From Gammaproteobacteria bacterium (GTDB lineage: Bacteria; Pseudomonadota; Gammaproteobacteria; Steroidobacterales; Rariloculaceae), in the NCBI GenBank assembly GCA_029243585.1, contig JAQWRR010000033.1, positions 1-33,745 of the forward strand: a stretch of 33,745 nucleotides of DNA, given 5' to 3'. How positions within the stretch are numbered: position 1 is the first letter of the stretch; every line of letters starts with the position of its first letter. Position numbers and translations under genes: made by a program. Of the stretch, positions 1 to 8,770 are shown in pieces. The notes under the pieces were generated by a model. That model did not search any database and was not told the origin of the DNA. It saw only the letters and a program-made list of their open reading frames with translations.

Positions 1-184
1 TATTTACGTCTATGACGTAGAGACGAGGGAGCTCTTAAAGGTAATTGAAATGCCTGGTAATGGAGATGCACACGGACTAATTTGGGTTCATTACGATGAA
101 AATGGAGAGCCTCGTACCGTGCGTGATCAAGGAAACTTCCACGGAGGAATTAATCCGGCAGAGGGAGCCATATTAGATTATTGA
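1..184 (+). CDS. C-terminal fragment of a probable beta-propeller (YncE/YVTN-like) protein, truncated by window edge
   Basis: The window opens inside a gene. The frame starting at base 2 is open for 60 codons and stops with TGA at 182-184. It is absent from the ORF track because it has no start inside the window. The fragment begins IYVYDVETRELLKVIE, which resembles a blade of a YVTN/WD-type propeller (a 'YVYD..T..LL..I' strand pattern). It ends with a His- and Gly-containing tail (DQGNFHGGINP). A second propeller-like protein lies 2 kb downstream on the same strand, so a related periplasmic function is plausible. The family call rests on a short tail only. The SCO gene begins about 75 bases later. 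Confidence 0.5.
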   Translation, partial: IYVYDVETRELLKVIEMPGNGDAHGLIWVHYDENGEPRTVRDQGNFHGGINPAEGAILDY

Positions 185-259
185 TATCTGTGGATCTAAA
201 AGCTTTTTGAATGAAAGCCTGAGAATAAAAAAACCTATGATGACAAGGTAAGAAATAAT

Positions 260-907
260 GTGAAAATTTTACCAAAACTTAGTGAAAAAATAGTAGTCAC
301 TGCATTTGTGGGAGCTGTCAGTCTTGGGTCTTTTTCATTTCTTGCACATTCTCAGCATGTACATTCTGATATTCCTGCTTCAGTTGATAATGCTCATGCT
401 TTACACGCTGACAATATAGAGGCAGGCCAACCTAGTTTTGCTAGCCCACTGAGCGACATCATTGTTGATTTTGAGTTAGTGGACCGTCATGGAAACCTCG
501 TTTCAAGTGAAGATTTTCTTGGAGAGCACCTACTTCTTGGTTTTGGTTTTACCCATTGTCCAGATGTTTGTCCGATGATGGCATTAAATATGGGGATAGC
601 ACTGCGAGATACAGAGGTCAAGGCAAAAGGTATTTTTGTAAGCATAGATACTGAACGTGATACCCCCACAATAACAGACGAATATGTTTCAAGATTCGGT
701 GATGACCTGATAGGCCTTGGTGGAAGTATTGATCAAATTAATGCCGTCGCAAATAACTTCAAAGTGAGTTATGCGATAACGAAAACACAGAATAATTATA
801 TTGTGCAACACACCTCTAATGTTTTTCTGATTGATCCATTAGGAAAGCTTATTGATGTATATCCTTTTTCTACGCCAGCTGAGACCCTGGTTGAGGCGAT
901 GCATTAG
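260..907 (+). CDS. SCO1/SenC family copper-binding thioredoxin-fold protein
   Basis: A 215-residue protein with an N-terminal hydrophobic segment (about residues 11-29), so it is membrane-anchored or exported. The SCO core runs from about residue 65 to the end. It has the family CxxxC copper/thiol motif in THCPDVCP (C100, C104) and the distal histidine in QHTSNVFLID (H184), which are the three copper ligands of the family. SCO proteins deliver copper to the CuA site of cytochrome oxidase or act as periplasmic thiol reductants. Between the anchor and the core is a His-containing stretch (H30, H33, H35, H46, H49) that might bind metal; that is inference. The start is GTG; an ATG two bases earlier, in another frame, is followed at once by a stop. 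An AAGG lies about 11 bases upstream. No oxidase genes are nearby; the neighbours are a CcdA-type membrane protein and propellers. Confidence 0.85.
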   Translation: MKILPKLSEKIVVTAFVGAVSLGSFSFLAHSQHVHSDIPASVDNAHALHADNIEAGQPSFASPLSDIIVDFELVDRHGNLVSSEDFLGEHLLLGFGFTHCPDVCPMMALNMGIALRDTEVKAKGIFVSIDTERDTPTITDEYVSRFGDDLIGLGGSIDQINAVANNFKVSYAITKTQNNYIVQHTSNVFLIDPLGKLIDVYPFSTPAETLVEAMH

Positions 908-918
908 TCGTTTTTGCT

Positions 919-2283
919 ATGTATATTTCTTCAACACGCATTAATTCCTTAAAGCTAAGCGCACTGCTTTTTTTTGGGTTTGCTATTGCATCCTCGTGGC
1001 TTATTTTTCCCTATTTTGTTCAGGGACAGCAGTTACTTAGGGGTATTGGTGATGATAGTCGAATGATTAAAGCGGGTAGCGTATCTCGTTACCTTACCCG
1101 AGAGCTAATAAAAACCCCGGATTTAGAAATCACAGCAACATTAGCAACGGATGAGTATTTTCAGTATGTGGATAGAGCCGCTGTTGTTGGAAATCTCCGG
1201 CCCGATAGGAATTTTATTTTTTTTGTTGCAGAGACAATACACCGGGGAGATCTACCACAAGAAGTGCCCATAGCAACTCTTAGGGTCGGTGAAGACGAGT
1301 ACCTTCCAACAATTTCAGATGGACCAAGCCTTGTTTCACATCATCGATTAAGCGTCTACAGTTTTCCAAAACGCGATGCTGACGGACGTTTAATTGAAAT
1401 AGAAGAGGCAGGTCGTATGCGACTGTATGTGTCAAATAGATATATGGGGAGCAATCGACCTCTGACTTTTGTAGGTAGTTGGGATGCACCATATAGTCTG
1501 CCTGATGAGCTGAAATCTCGTGCAGACATTACGCCGGTAGCAGTATTGGCTTTGGGCGCTGGGCTCTTGTCTTCAGTTCTTACCCCATGCCTGCTTCAGC
1601 TTGTCGTGGTTTTTGGCGGGGTAATTGCCGGTTTTTCAACTGTGCCAGGTCAGTCGGTTGGGGGTTCTAGGCAATTAACGCCGTTAATTCGTCGCAAGAT
1701 TATGCAGCTCGCACTGGCCTTTGTTATTGGGTTTGTTTCTTTGTATGCCCTTGCGGGCGCATTTATTGGAGCGCTGGGTCATCAGGCCCAATTAGCCTTC
1801 TCGGAATACAGCCGGGCTGTAGCCATCATATCCGGCGTACTGGTTATCTTATTAGGACTTTGGGTGGGCTACAGAGGAACCCGAGACTTTGCTTGCCGAA
1901 TTCCTGACCGTCGTGCCATGGAGGCTCTCTCAATGAGGGACACCGTTGGTACGGTTTTAACATCTATGGGTTATGCGCTAGGTTGCACGGCTTGTTTTGG
2001 TGGCGCAATCGTTGCTACTTTAATCGTCTATGTGGGCGCAATTGGCAGCGCTGCAATTGGGGCAGGAATCATGCTCACTTTTGGCATTGGGGTTGCTATA
2101 CCGTTTCTTCTTTCTGCCTACTATATTTCTAAGATGGATACGATACTGCTATTTCTAGCCGAGAATTCAAAATCACTAAGTTATGCGAGTATGATTATTA
2201 TTATCCTATTTGGATTGATCTTGCTTACCGATAACTTTCATGTCGTGAGCGATATGATTTATCCCTATCTTGGGCTAAGTTAG
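919..2283 (+). CDS. Membrane protein: novel periplasmic N-terminal domain fused to CcdA/DsbD-type transmembrane electron-transfer core
   Basis: 454 residues. One N-terminal membrane segment (about 11-34) is followed by roughly 170 residues of probable periplasmic, beta-rich sequence that I do not recognise. From about residue 204 there is a multi-spanning hydrophobic region resembling CcdA/DsbD-beta. The first core helix carries LTPC (C224) and a later helix carries GYALGCTACFGG (C356, C359); C326 lies in a loop. Paired intramembrane cysteines of this type move reducing equivalents from cytoplasmic thioredoxin to periplasmic thiol proteins. Starting 11 bases after the SCO stop, it is probably co-transcribed with it, so the SCO CxxxC is a sensible electron acceptor (inference). 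Family length is usually about 240 residues for CcdA, so the N-terminal half is additional. Annotators may call it 'cytochrome c biogenesis protein'. Confidence 0.75.
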   Translation: MYISSTRINSLKLSALLFFGFAIASSWLIFPYFVQGQQLLRGIGDDSRMIKAGSVSRYLTRELIKTPDLEITATLATDEYFQYVDRAAVVGNLRPDRNFIFFVAETIHRGDLPQEVPIATLRVGEDEYLPTISDGPSLVSHHRLSVYSFPKRDADGRLIEIEEAGRMRLYVSNRYMGSNRPLTFVGSWDAPYSLPDELKSRADITPVAVLALGAGLLSSVLTPCLLQLVVVFGGVIAGFSTVPGQSVGGSRQLTPLIRRKIMQLALAFVIGFVSLYALAGAFIGALGHQAQLAFSEYSRAVAIISGVLVILLGLWVGYRGTRDFACRIPDRRAMEALSMRDTVGTVLTSMGYALGCTACFGGAIVATLIVYVGAIGSAAIGAGIMLTFGIGVAIPFLLSAYYISKMDTILLFLAENSKSLSYASMIIIILFGLILLTDNFHVVSDMIYPYLGLS

Positions 2284-2292
2284 AAGACATAC

Positions 2293-3441
2293 ATGCCGAT
2301 GTTCACTTTTCGAACAACCATCTTTATAAAATCTTTGCTTGGGGCACTAGTTGCTTTTTTGTGTCTTTCGTCAGGTTTATTTGCCCAGGTTGATATATCT
2401 AATCCGCAGCGACTGATGTTCGTGGCTGATGCTGATGATCCAATTATTGATGTGATTGATCTTCAAGAAAACGAAGTTATATTCAGAATTGAAACAAAAC
2501 AAAAAGTAGATGATTTGGTTGCAACACCATTTGCTCCAGTCTTGATTTACACAAATATCGATAAGCAGCTTGTAAGCATGTACAACTTGGAAACACAGGA
2601 ACTTGCAAAAGAAGTCATATTACCCATAGTGCCGCGGCATATGGTTCTTGATACAACAGGGTCAAAAATTGGCTTTACAGATAGTGAGTCTGGGGGATTC
2701 GTTCTTCTATCGGCTTACGGAGGACAAGTGCTTTTTACTTTAGAGGATTTTCCTCCAACAACAGATGTTCTTTTTGATCCTAATGAAGTCGATATTTGGT
2801 ATAGCAATGATCTGGATGGAAGTATTGGCTTGATTGATAGTAATGTTAAAAAAACATTTGAAATAGAGGTAACTGATAAGCCTGAACAGATGCTTTCCTC
2901 TCCTAGCCGAAGTTTGGATGGGCGTTATATTTACGCGGCTAATGAAACTACGGGAGAGGTTTATAGTGTTAATGCCTTTTCAAAAATAGTATATAAAACA
3001 TTTAATATTGGAACCCGACCAGCTCGTCCCTACTCAACTCCTGAGGGCGTTTTCCTTTATATGATGGACAAGGATTCGGGAAGATTTGTTTCCATAGAAC
3101 AACATCTTTTTACAGAATTCGATAATACGATCATTGGCGAAGGTATTGACCTTATAACCGTAGGTCGATTTGATCGTTTGAATCTATTAGCCAGCACAGA
3201 AAACCATAATTTTTATATTTATGACAACAATAGGAAGGCAGTAATAGAGCAGGGTAAGCTAAATTTTACTCCTCTTGATGCACAGGGAGCGGCTGATGGT
3301 CGCCGAGCCTATCTAGCTTCAAGTGATAGCCCTGAAGTAGCAATAATTGATCTGGAGGATCAGCAGGTCAGCTATATTAAGGTGGCGAACGGAAGAGTTG
3401 GCGCATTTGCCATTGGCCTATCTAATAATGTTTGTCATTAA
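2293..3441 (+). CDS. Exported beta-propeller (YncE/YVTN-like) protein
   Basis: 382 residues with a clear signal peptide ending near LFAQ (about residue 32). The mature part consists of repeated short beta-strand units (for example LMFVADADDPIIDVIDL, YIYAANETTGEVYSVNA, AYLASSDSPEVAIIDL) typical of YVTN-type seven-bladed propellers. Length fits a single propeller of about 350 residues. It has one cysteine, near the C-terminus, and no haem c CxxCH motif. Two ATGs (2293 and 2299) are possible starts; an AGAAG lies just upstream. It starts 9 bases after the CcdA-like gene and ends the cassette. Propellers of this kind serve as binding scaffolds or as dehydrogenase heavy subunits; the ligand here is unknown. 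Confidence 0.7.
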   Translation: MPMFTFRTTIFIKSLLGALVAFLCLSSGLFAQVDISNPQRLMFVADADDPIIDVIDLQENEVIFRIETKQKVDDLVATPFAPVLIYTNIDKQLVSMYNLETQELAKEVILPIVPRHMVLDTTGSKIGFTDSESGGFVLLSAYGGQVLFTLEDFPPTTDVLFDPNEVDIWYSNDLDGSIGLIDSNVKKTFEIEVTDKPEQMLSSPSRSLDGRYIYAANETTGEVYSVNAFSKIVYKTFNIGTRPARPYSTPEGVFLYMMDKDSGRFVSIEQHLFTEFDNTIIGEGIDLITVGRFDRLNLLASTENHNFYIYDNNRKAVIEQGKLNFTPLDAQGAADGRRAYLASSDSPEVAIIDLEDQQVSYIKVANGRVGAFAIGLSNNVCH

Positions 3442-3467
3442 TAGCTGGATGCTAGCGTAATTTTTTT
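3442..3467 (+). terminator. Weak candidate intrinsic terminator after the SCO/CcdA/propeller cassette
   Basis: A four-base-pair hairpin (TAGC, loop TGGAT, GCTA) directly follows the stop codon, and a run of seven T begins six bases after it. The stem is too short and too far from the T run to be convincing. The rest of the 174-base gap before moxR shows no promoter that I would defend. Confidence 0.25.
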
Positions 3468-3615
3468 GTCGACGAGATTGATAAAAACTTACAGAAGATC
3501 ATCCTGGTTTATGTCGCTATTCATCTTAAGGACATTATCTTGGATAACTATAAAAGTCATTGGCCTATAGACGCTCACCCCGGTAAAATTCACTGCTTTA
3601 GATCGGCTTAAGGCT

Positions 3616-4590
3616 ATGTCCCTACAAGAAAGATTTGTCAGCTTAGAATCACATATGGCTGGCCTGGTTGTTGGCCAGGCCGCTCTCCTAAACAGAATGT
3701 TGGTGGCGCTTCTCTGCGATGGCCATTTATTAGTGGAGGGCGCGCCAGGTTTAGCTAAGACGCGAGCAATTAAAGTGCTTAGTCACAGTATAGAAGGCGA
3801 TTTCCATCGTCTGCAATTTACTCCTGATTTGCTTCCTGCAGACCTAACGGGTACAGAAATATATCGTCCACAAGATGGTACTTTCGTTTTTAGGGAGGGA
3901 CCGTTATTCCATAATCTAGTGCTAGCGGACGAGGTAAATAGGGCTCCAGCTAAAGTCCAGTCAGCCTTGCTTGAAGCGATGGGTGAAAGGCAGATAACGG
4001 TGGGATCCGTAACCTATCCATTACCTGAATTATTTATGGTCATGGCAACTCAAAATCCCATCGAGCAGGAAGGAACATATCCTCTTCCAGAGGCACAGTT
4101 AGACCGCTTCTTAATGCATGTTTTAGTCGATTATCCGGATGTGGCTGGTGAGAGGGCTATCTTGGCTTTAAATAGAGTTGAAGCGAAACGTTCCACATCA
4201 GATGAAGAGCTATTTACGCCACAAACTGCTCTGAAACAGGGAGAGGTTTTAGCAGCGAGACAGGACGTATTGAAACTACACCTTTCTGAGCCGCTTGAGG
4301 AATACATCGTTCAGATCGTTTTAGCTACAAGAGATTGTGGTCGTTATGGAGATGATCTTCAGGGTTTATTGCAATATGGAGCAAGTCCTAGAGCAACTAT
4401 CGCATTGGATAGGTGCGCACGTGCCCATGCCTGGCTTACAGGTCGTGACTACGTTACGCCGGAGGATATTCAATCAGTTGCACGCGATGTGCTCAGACAT
4501 AGGATTCTTCTCAGCTTTGAGGCAGAGGCTGCTGGGCGAAATCCTGACCAGATTGTAGATATGCTCTTAGATAGGATAGGAGTGCCGTGA
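3616..4590 (+). CDS. MoxR-family AAA+ ATPase
   Basis: 324 residues, full length for MoxR. Walker A is GAPGLAKT (about 42-49) and Walker B is LVLADE (101-106), followed by NRAPAKVQSALLEAMGE. The sensor-1 region is ATQNPIEQEGTYPLPEAQLD (about 144-163), a MoxR signature. The C-terminal lid domain contains GASPRATIAL. MoxR ATPases act as chaperones with VWA-domain proteins, inserting metals or maturing partner complexes, and those partners are encoded immediately downstream. The start ATG has AAGG six bases upstream. The last four bases (GTGA) overlap the next gene's start. Confidence 0.95.
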   Translation: MSLQERFVSLESHMAGLVVGQAALLNRMLVALLCDGHLLVEGAPGLAKTRAIKVLSHSIEGDFHRLQFTPDLLPADLTGTEIYRPQDGTFVFREGPLFHNLVLADEVNRAPAKVQSALLEAMGERQITVGSVTYPLPELFMVMATQNPIEQEGTYPLPEAQLDRFLMHVLVDYPDVAGERAILALNRVEAKRSTSDEELFTPQTALKQGEVLAARQDVLKLHLSEPLEEYIVQIVLATRDCGRYGDDLQGLLQYGASPRATIALDRCARAHAWLTGRDYVTPEDIQSVARDVLRHRILLSFEAEAAGRNPDQIVDMLLDRIGVP

Positions 4591-5513
4591 GTTATCCACT
4601 AGATCTGTCTAAGATATCACCAGCTCGAATTGCATTAACTGATTTAATCGGGCTTAAGAAAGCGGGGGAATCGCTTAGAACAGATGCCTTGCGAGTAAGC
4701 GCTCTGGATGCAGGTAGCCACCTATCTAGATTAAAGGGTCGCGGAATAGAATTTGATGAAGCACGTCCTTATCAAGAAGGTGATGACCTTCGGACGATCG
4801 ATTGGCGGGTTACAGCTCGGACTGGAAAAACTCATACTAAAATTTTCAGAGAAGAACGAGATCGTCCGGTAATAATTTGGCTCGACTATCGTCAATCTAT
4901 GATGTTTGCCACGCAGGGGGCATATAAGGCGGTTAGGGCTGCCCAGGTTGCGGCTTTACTAGCTTGGAGTGCTGTTGCCAATGGTGATCGTTTGGGAGGA
5001 TTGGTTTTTTCCGAGCAAGAGCACGTTGAGCTACGCCCCCGTCTTGGGCACCGAGCGGCCTTAAATCTATTCAGAACCCTAACTAAAGCAGTTTTTTGGG
5101 AGCCTAAAGATTTAGATAATGATTTGGATAAAGCACGATCACTATTGAGACTGACTCGGGTCGTACGCCCAGGTAGTCAAATATTTTTGTTAAGTGATTT
5201 CCGCGGATTATCAGAGTCTTTTGAACAACATTTGCGACAGTTAGCTAGGCACAGTGATGTGTCCTTATTACAGTTTTTCGATCCGGTTGAGAGGGAGCTT
5301 CCTCCACCGGGTAGGTATCAAATCGATATGGGTGGGTCTTTGATTTCTATTGATACCAATCAAATTAATTCCCGGGAAGCATATAGAAAGCGTTTTCGTG
5401 CTATCCAGTCACCTTTAGAAAAGCTATCACGGCTTCCAGGGGTTCAGTTACTAGAGTGTTCCACCGTAGCGGACCCCTACAAGTTACTTACTCAATACTT
5501 TGAAGTTAAATGA
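4587..5513 (+). CDS. DUF58 domain protein
   Basis: 308 residues. The DUF58 core lies at about 51-95: GRGIEFDEARPYQEGDDLR, then IDWRVTARTG and a K-x-F-R-E-E segment. The later part has a degenerate VWA-like fold (LLSDFRG near 200). It is soluble, with no signal peptide or membrane segment. DUF58 proteins always travel with MoxR ATPases and Bat-type VWA proteins. The GTG start overlaps the moxR stop as GTGA, and the stop overlaps the following ATG as ATGA, so translation is coupled on both sides. Confidence 0.92.
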   Translation: MSYPLDLSKISPARIALTDLIGLKKAGESLRTDALRVSALDAGSHLSRLKGRGIEFDEARPYQEGDDLRTIDWRVTARTGKTHTKIFREERDRPVIIWLDYRQSMMFATQGAYKAVRAAQVAALLAWSAVANGDRLGGLVFSEQEHVELRPRLGHRAALNLFRTLTKAVFWEPKDLDNDLDKARSLLRLTRVVRPGSQIFLLSDFRGLSESFEQHLRQLARHSDVSLLQFFDPVERELPPPGRYQIDMGGSLISIDTNQINSREAYRKRFRAIQSPLEKLSRLPGVQLLECSTVADPYKLLTQYFEVK

Positions 5514-5998
5514 ACCCAAGCTTTGACCCAACTGATATGCCATTGAGGGATATACATCTTCCGGATGCTATTTCTTGGTGGCCGCTTGCTTTTGGATGGT
5601 GGGCTTTAGTGTTAATTGTTGTTACCGGTATTGCAGTGTTCGCAGTACGTTTTTATGCAGCTCGGCGGCAAAGAGTAGCGCGCCGAGAAATTCAAAAAGC
5701 AATGGATACGCTTCATACGGGCCAGGATCCCGCGCTATGTGCACAACAGTTTTCAACTATCATGAGACGATTTGCAATGACGATTAGTGGTGAACCAGAT
5801 GCGGTAGCTGGCCTGGCAGGCGAAAACTGGCTCTTATTTCTTGATGAGTCCTGGGAAAATGAAGAATTTACTCAAGGCGAGGGAAGGCTTTTATTATCAG
5901 CACCGTATAGGAGTGAAGGCAGTGTTAACCAAGATCGTTGCTTTAAACTGGGAGCCCTCTGTATATCTTGGATCAAAGCACAGCCGGTGAGGCTCTGA
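5510..5998 (+). CDS. DUF4381 domain membrane protein
   Basis: 162 residues. It begins with a short Pro-rich head (MPLRDIHLPDAISWWPLAFG) that matches the DUF4381 pattern, followed by one membrane helix (about 25-46) and a basic stretch (AARRQRVARRE). The remaining cytoplasmic part is helical (about 50-160). This small family is found between the DUF58 gene and batA in gammaproteobacterial Bat operons, and the placement here is the same. The biochemical role is unknown. Start ATG overlaps the DUF58 stop by four bases. Confidence 0.85.
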   Translation: MNPSFDPTDMPLRDIHLPDAISWWPLAFGWWALVLIVVTGIAVFAVRFYAARRQRVARREIQKAMDTLHTGQDPALCAQQFSTIMRRFAMTISGEPDAVAGLAGENWLLFLDESWENEEFTQGEGRLLLSAPYRSEGSVNQDRCFKLGALCISWIKAQPVRL

Positions 5999-6000
5999 CT

Positions 6001-7023
6001 ATGTGGAGTCTTGCTTGGTGGTGGATCCTGTTTGCATTACCCATGCCCTGGTTAGTACGGCATTTTTCAAATGCTGAACCTACCTTGAAGGATGCGGCAC
6101 TAAAAGTTCCGGTACCAGAAGAATTTGCTGGGTTAACTGGAGTTAGCGCAAAAAAAACAGTACCAAGCATTAAATTGTTAGTGCTTTGGTGCATTTGGAT
6201 ATTAATTGTATTTGCCGCTGCTAGGCCGCAGTACCTGGGGGAGCCTACTTTTCTTCCAGTAACAGGCAGGGACCTTCTTCTTGCAGTTGACCTTTCAGGC
6301 AGTATGGAAGAACAGGACTTTCAGCTTAATGGAGAGTGGGTAGATCGACTTACTGCAACCAAATCGGTCGCTAAAGAATTTATAGGTAGACGTGTAGGTG
6401 ATCGTATAGGCCTTATTCTTTTTGGTCGTGAGACTTACTTGCAGACACCGCTTACCTTTGATCGTGAGACAGTACAAACATTTCTTGATGAGGCTGTTAT
6501 TGGTCTGGCTGGCAAAGAAACTGCGATAGGAGACGCTATCGGACTTTCTATAAAGACTCTTGCAGATGCTGAGGTAGAGGAGAGTCGTCGAGTGTTGATT
6601 CTCTTGACTGATGGAGCAAACACAGCGGGAGCAGTAGATCCGCTTAAGGCGGCTGACTTGGCTCGGGACAGAGGAATGGTGATTTACGCTATTGGGATAG
6701 GTGCGGACGCATTAATGGTGAGATCACTATTTGGTGTACGGCAAATTAATCCATCAGCTGACCTGGATGAACAAACATTAACGACTATCGCTGAAGGTAC
6801 AGGGGGCATTTACTTCAGAGCGCGGGATACAGATGAACTTCAGAATATCTATACCATATTAGATGAATTGGAACCGGTTGCAGATGAAGAGCAAGGATTT
6901 AGACCAATAGAAGAATATTTTTATTGGCCTCTAGGTTTAGCCCTAGCCTTAAGCATTTCTTGGGCTATGACTGGGATTAGACGGAAGGTGGCAGGCTCAG
7001 TATTAGAGGTTAGTAGTGGCTGA
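6001..7023 (+). CDS. BatA-like VWA domain membrane protein
   Basis: The ORF track starts at a TTG at 5968, but ATG 6001 is preferred: it gives the usual membrane-first start MWSLAWWWILFALP, lies two bases after the DUF4381 stop, and has GAGG eight bases upstream. This yields 340 residues. Two N-terminal membrane helices (about 4-18 and 58-74) precede a VWA domain with a complete MIDAS motif DLSGS (97-101), a TAIGDA threonine segment, and LLTDGANT. A C-terminal helix (PLGLALALSISWAM) follows. VWA domains bind protein partners through a metal ion. The gene overlaps the next by eight bases. Confidence 0.9.
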   Translation: MWSLAWWWILFALPMPWLVRHFSNAEPTLKDAALKVPVPEEFAGLTGVSAKKTVPSIKLLVLWCIWILIVFAAARPQYLGEPTFLPVTGRDLLLAVDLSGSMEEQDFQLNGEWVDRLTATKSVAKEFIGRRVGDRIGLILFGRETYLQTPLTFDRETVQTFLDEAVIGLAGKETAIGDAIGLSIKTLADAEVEESRRVLILLTDGANTAGAVDPLKAADLARDRGMVIYAIGIGADALMVRSLFGVRQINPSADLDEQTLTTIAEGTGGIYFRARDTDELQNIYTILDELEPVADEEQGFRPIEEYFYWPLGLALALSISWAMTGIRRKVAGSVLEVSSG

Positions 7024-8770
7024 GTTTCATTTTATTCGTCCCTTATGGTTGCTCGGGTTGCCAGTAGGTATTTGGTTAATATGGAAGCTGGTGCGGAGAA
7101 GCGGTGCTTTAGGGCGTTGGCATGAATTGGTGGATGATGCGCTAAAGCCCTATGTATTAACGGCTCCAGATCTTAGTTTAAAAGAGCATAACTGGTTAAC
7201 TGGTGCCGCAATAATTGCATGGGTGCTAGCCACGGTTGCTCTAGCAGGGCCTACTTGGGAACGATTACCTGTGCCCGCATACAGATCTTCTGAAGCGTTA
7301 GTGGTTGCGTTGGATTTATCCCGCTCTATGGATGCAGGCGATCTTCAACCAACGCGTTTGGCACGTGCCAAGCTTAAGCTTTTGTCGCTACTGGAGCGCC
7401 GCGCGTCAGGGCAGACTGGATTAATTGTTTTTTCAGCTCACGCCTTTACGGTATCTCCGCTTACGGCAGATACGGAGACTATTACCGCGTTGGTATCTAG
7501 TCTTACCAGTGACATTATGCCTAGTCGTGGAAGTTACCCAGAAGCGGGCGTAAATCGTGCTATTCAGATTATGCGACAGACCGGGATCAACCAAGGCGAA
7601 GTGCTTCTTATGACGGACTCGGCAGTATCACCGGGAATGGAAGCTTTAGCGCAAGAACTTCGTGAGGATGGCTTTATTTTGCATGTAATGGCTATTGGGA
7701 CGGCAGAAGGGGGACCAATAGCTCAGCCACGTGGTGGTTTTCTTACGGATAATATTGGTCAAGTCGTGGTTAGCCAGGTTGATCTTGTTCGATTAGAGCG
7801 GTTGGCAGATTTGGGTGGAGGCCGGTTCTCTAGTCTCGCACCTGATGACCGCGATTTAGATTATTTATTCCCTAATTCTAACTTACTGAATGCTGGTGCT
7901 TCTGAAAGTATGGATTTTCAAACAGATGTATGGCGTGACCAGGGACCTTGGCTTTCGCTGTTGCTAGTCCCGTTAGTGGCACTTGCTTTTAAACGTGGGT
8001 GGATTGTTCTATGGGTTGTTGGGATTATTTTACCTGGGACAAGGGCGGAAGCATTGGCTTGGGATGACCTATGGTTGCGTGCTGATCAGCAAGGCCAGGC
8101 TGCATTTGAGGCCGAAGAGCATCAGCAAGCTAGTGAACTATTTCAGAACCCCGAGTGGCGTGCTGCCGCTCAGTATAGAGCTGGTGACTTCGCAGCCAGT
8201 GCCGCCTCGTTGGAAAATATTGAAACCGCAGAAGCTCACTATAATCGTGGTAATGCCTTGGCTAGAGCAGGAGCAATTCCTGAGGCTATTAATGCCTATG
8301 ATCTGGCTCTTGAACTTGAATCGGAGCATGAAGACGCGATTTTTAATCGTGACCTTTTGTTGCAGCAACAGCCACAAGAGTCGCCAAACCAGGAGGGTCA
8401 GCAGGGAGACAACTCGGAGCAAGATTCGTCTGAAGATGGTCAAGAAGAATCAGAGGGAGATTCACAGGAGTCACAGGAAGATACAAGCCCCCAAAGTGCA
8501 GAGGGAGGAGAAGCTGAACCACAAGATTCAGAGGATCCTGAACAGGTTGCTGAGTCTGATCAGGAAGATTCAATTGAAGGAACACCCTTGCCTACCGCTG
8601 AAGAGCTTGAAGAATGGGCATCTGAGCAGGCAGCTGATCAATGGCTAAGGAGAATTCCACAAGACCCCGGTGGGCTTTTGCGAAGAAAGTTTCTCTATCA
8701 ATACCAGAGACTAGGGGTTGATCAGGACGGAAATTATGTTTGGCCAGGTGACGAGGAGCAACCTTGGTGA
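7016..8770 (+). CDS. BatB-BatC fusion: VWA domain plus TPR membrane protein
   Basis: 584 residues. Membrane helices at about 9-25 and 62-77 come first. A VWA domain follows with MIDAS DLSRS (100-104) and MTDSAV (about 199-204). Two helices (about 312-326 and 328-345) lead to a second, probably periplasmic, part with TPR-like repeats (about 365-445: AQYRAGDFAASAASLE, AHYNRGNALARAGAIPEA). Next comes a Gln/Glu/Ser/Asp-rich low-complexity stretch (about 450-525), then a conserved-looking tail (QWLRRIPQDPGGLLRRKF). In Bacteroides and others BatB and BatC are separate; here they form one chain, as is common in gammaproteobacteria. The GTG start lies inside the end of batA. The acidic linker suggests a flexible spacer. 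Confidence 0.9.
   Translation: MAEFHFIRPLWLLGLPVGIWLIWKLVRRSGALGRWHELVDDALKPYVLTAPDLSLKEHNWLTGAAIIAWVLATVALAGPTWERLPVPAYRSSEALVVALDLSRSMDAGDLQPTRLARAKLKLLSLLERRASGQTGLIVFSAHAFTVSPLTADTETITALVSSLTSDIMPSRGSYPEAGVNRAIQIMRQTGINQGEVLLMTDSAVSPGMEALAQELREDGFILHVMAIGTAEGGPIAQPRGGFLTDNIGQVVVSQVDLVRLERLADLGGGRFSSLAPDDRDLDYLFPNSNLLNAGASESMDFQTDVWRDQGPWLSLLLVPLVALAFKRGWIVLWVVGIILPGTRAEALAWDDLWLRADQQGQAAFEAEEHQQASELFQNPEWRAAAQYRAGDFAASAASLENIETAEAHYNRGNALARAGAIPEAINAYDLALELESEHEDAIFNRDLLLQQQPQESPNQEGQQGDNSEQDSSEDGQEESEGDSQESQEDTSPQSAEGGEAEPQDSEDPEQVAESDQEDSIEGTPLPTAEELEEWASEQAADQWLRRIPQDPGGLLRRKFLYQYQRLGVDQDGNYVWPGDEEQPW

Noticed and set aside
3540-3570. Promoter upstream of moxR (TTGGAT with CTATAG)
   Set aside because: Both hexamers are weak and the spacing is not better than neighbouring chance matches.
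5968-6000. TTG start for the BatA-like gene given by the ORF track
   Set aside because: ATG 6001 has a Shine-Dalgarno, a normal membrane-first N-terminus and no large overlap with the upstream gene.
8343-8560. Repetitive CAGGA/GAAGA-rich DNA in the batB-batC gene
   Set aside because: It is irregular low-complexity coding for a Gln/Glu/Ser spacer, not a tandem repeat with fixed unit.
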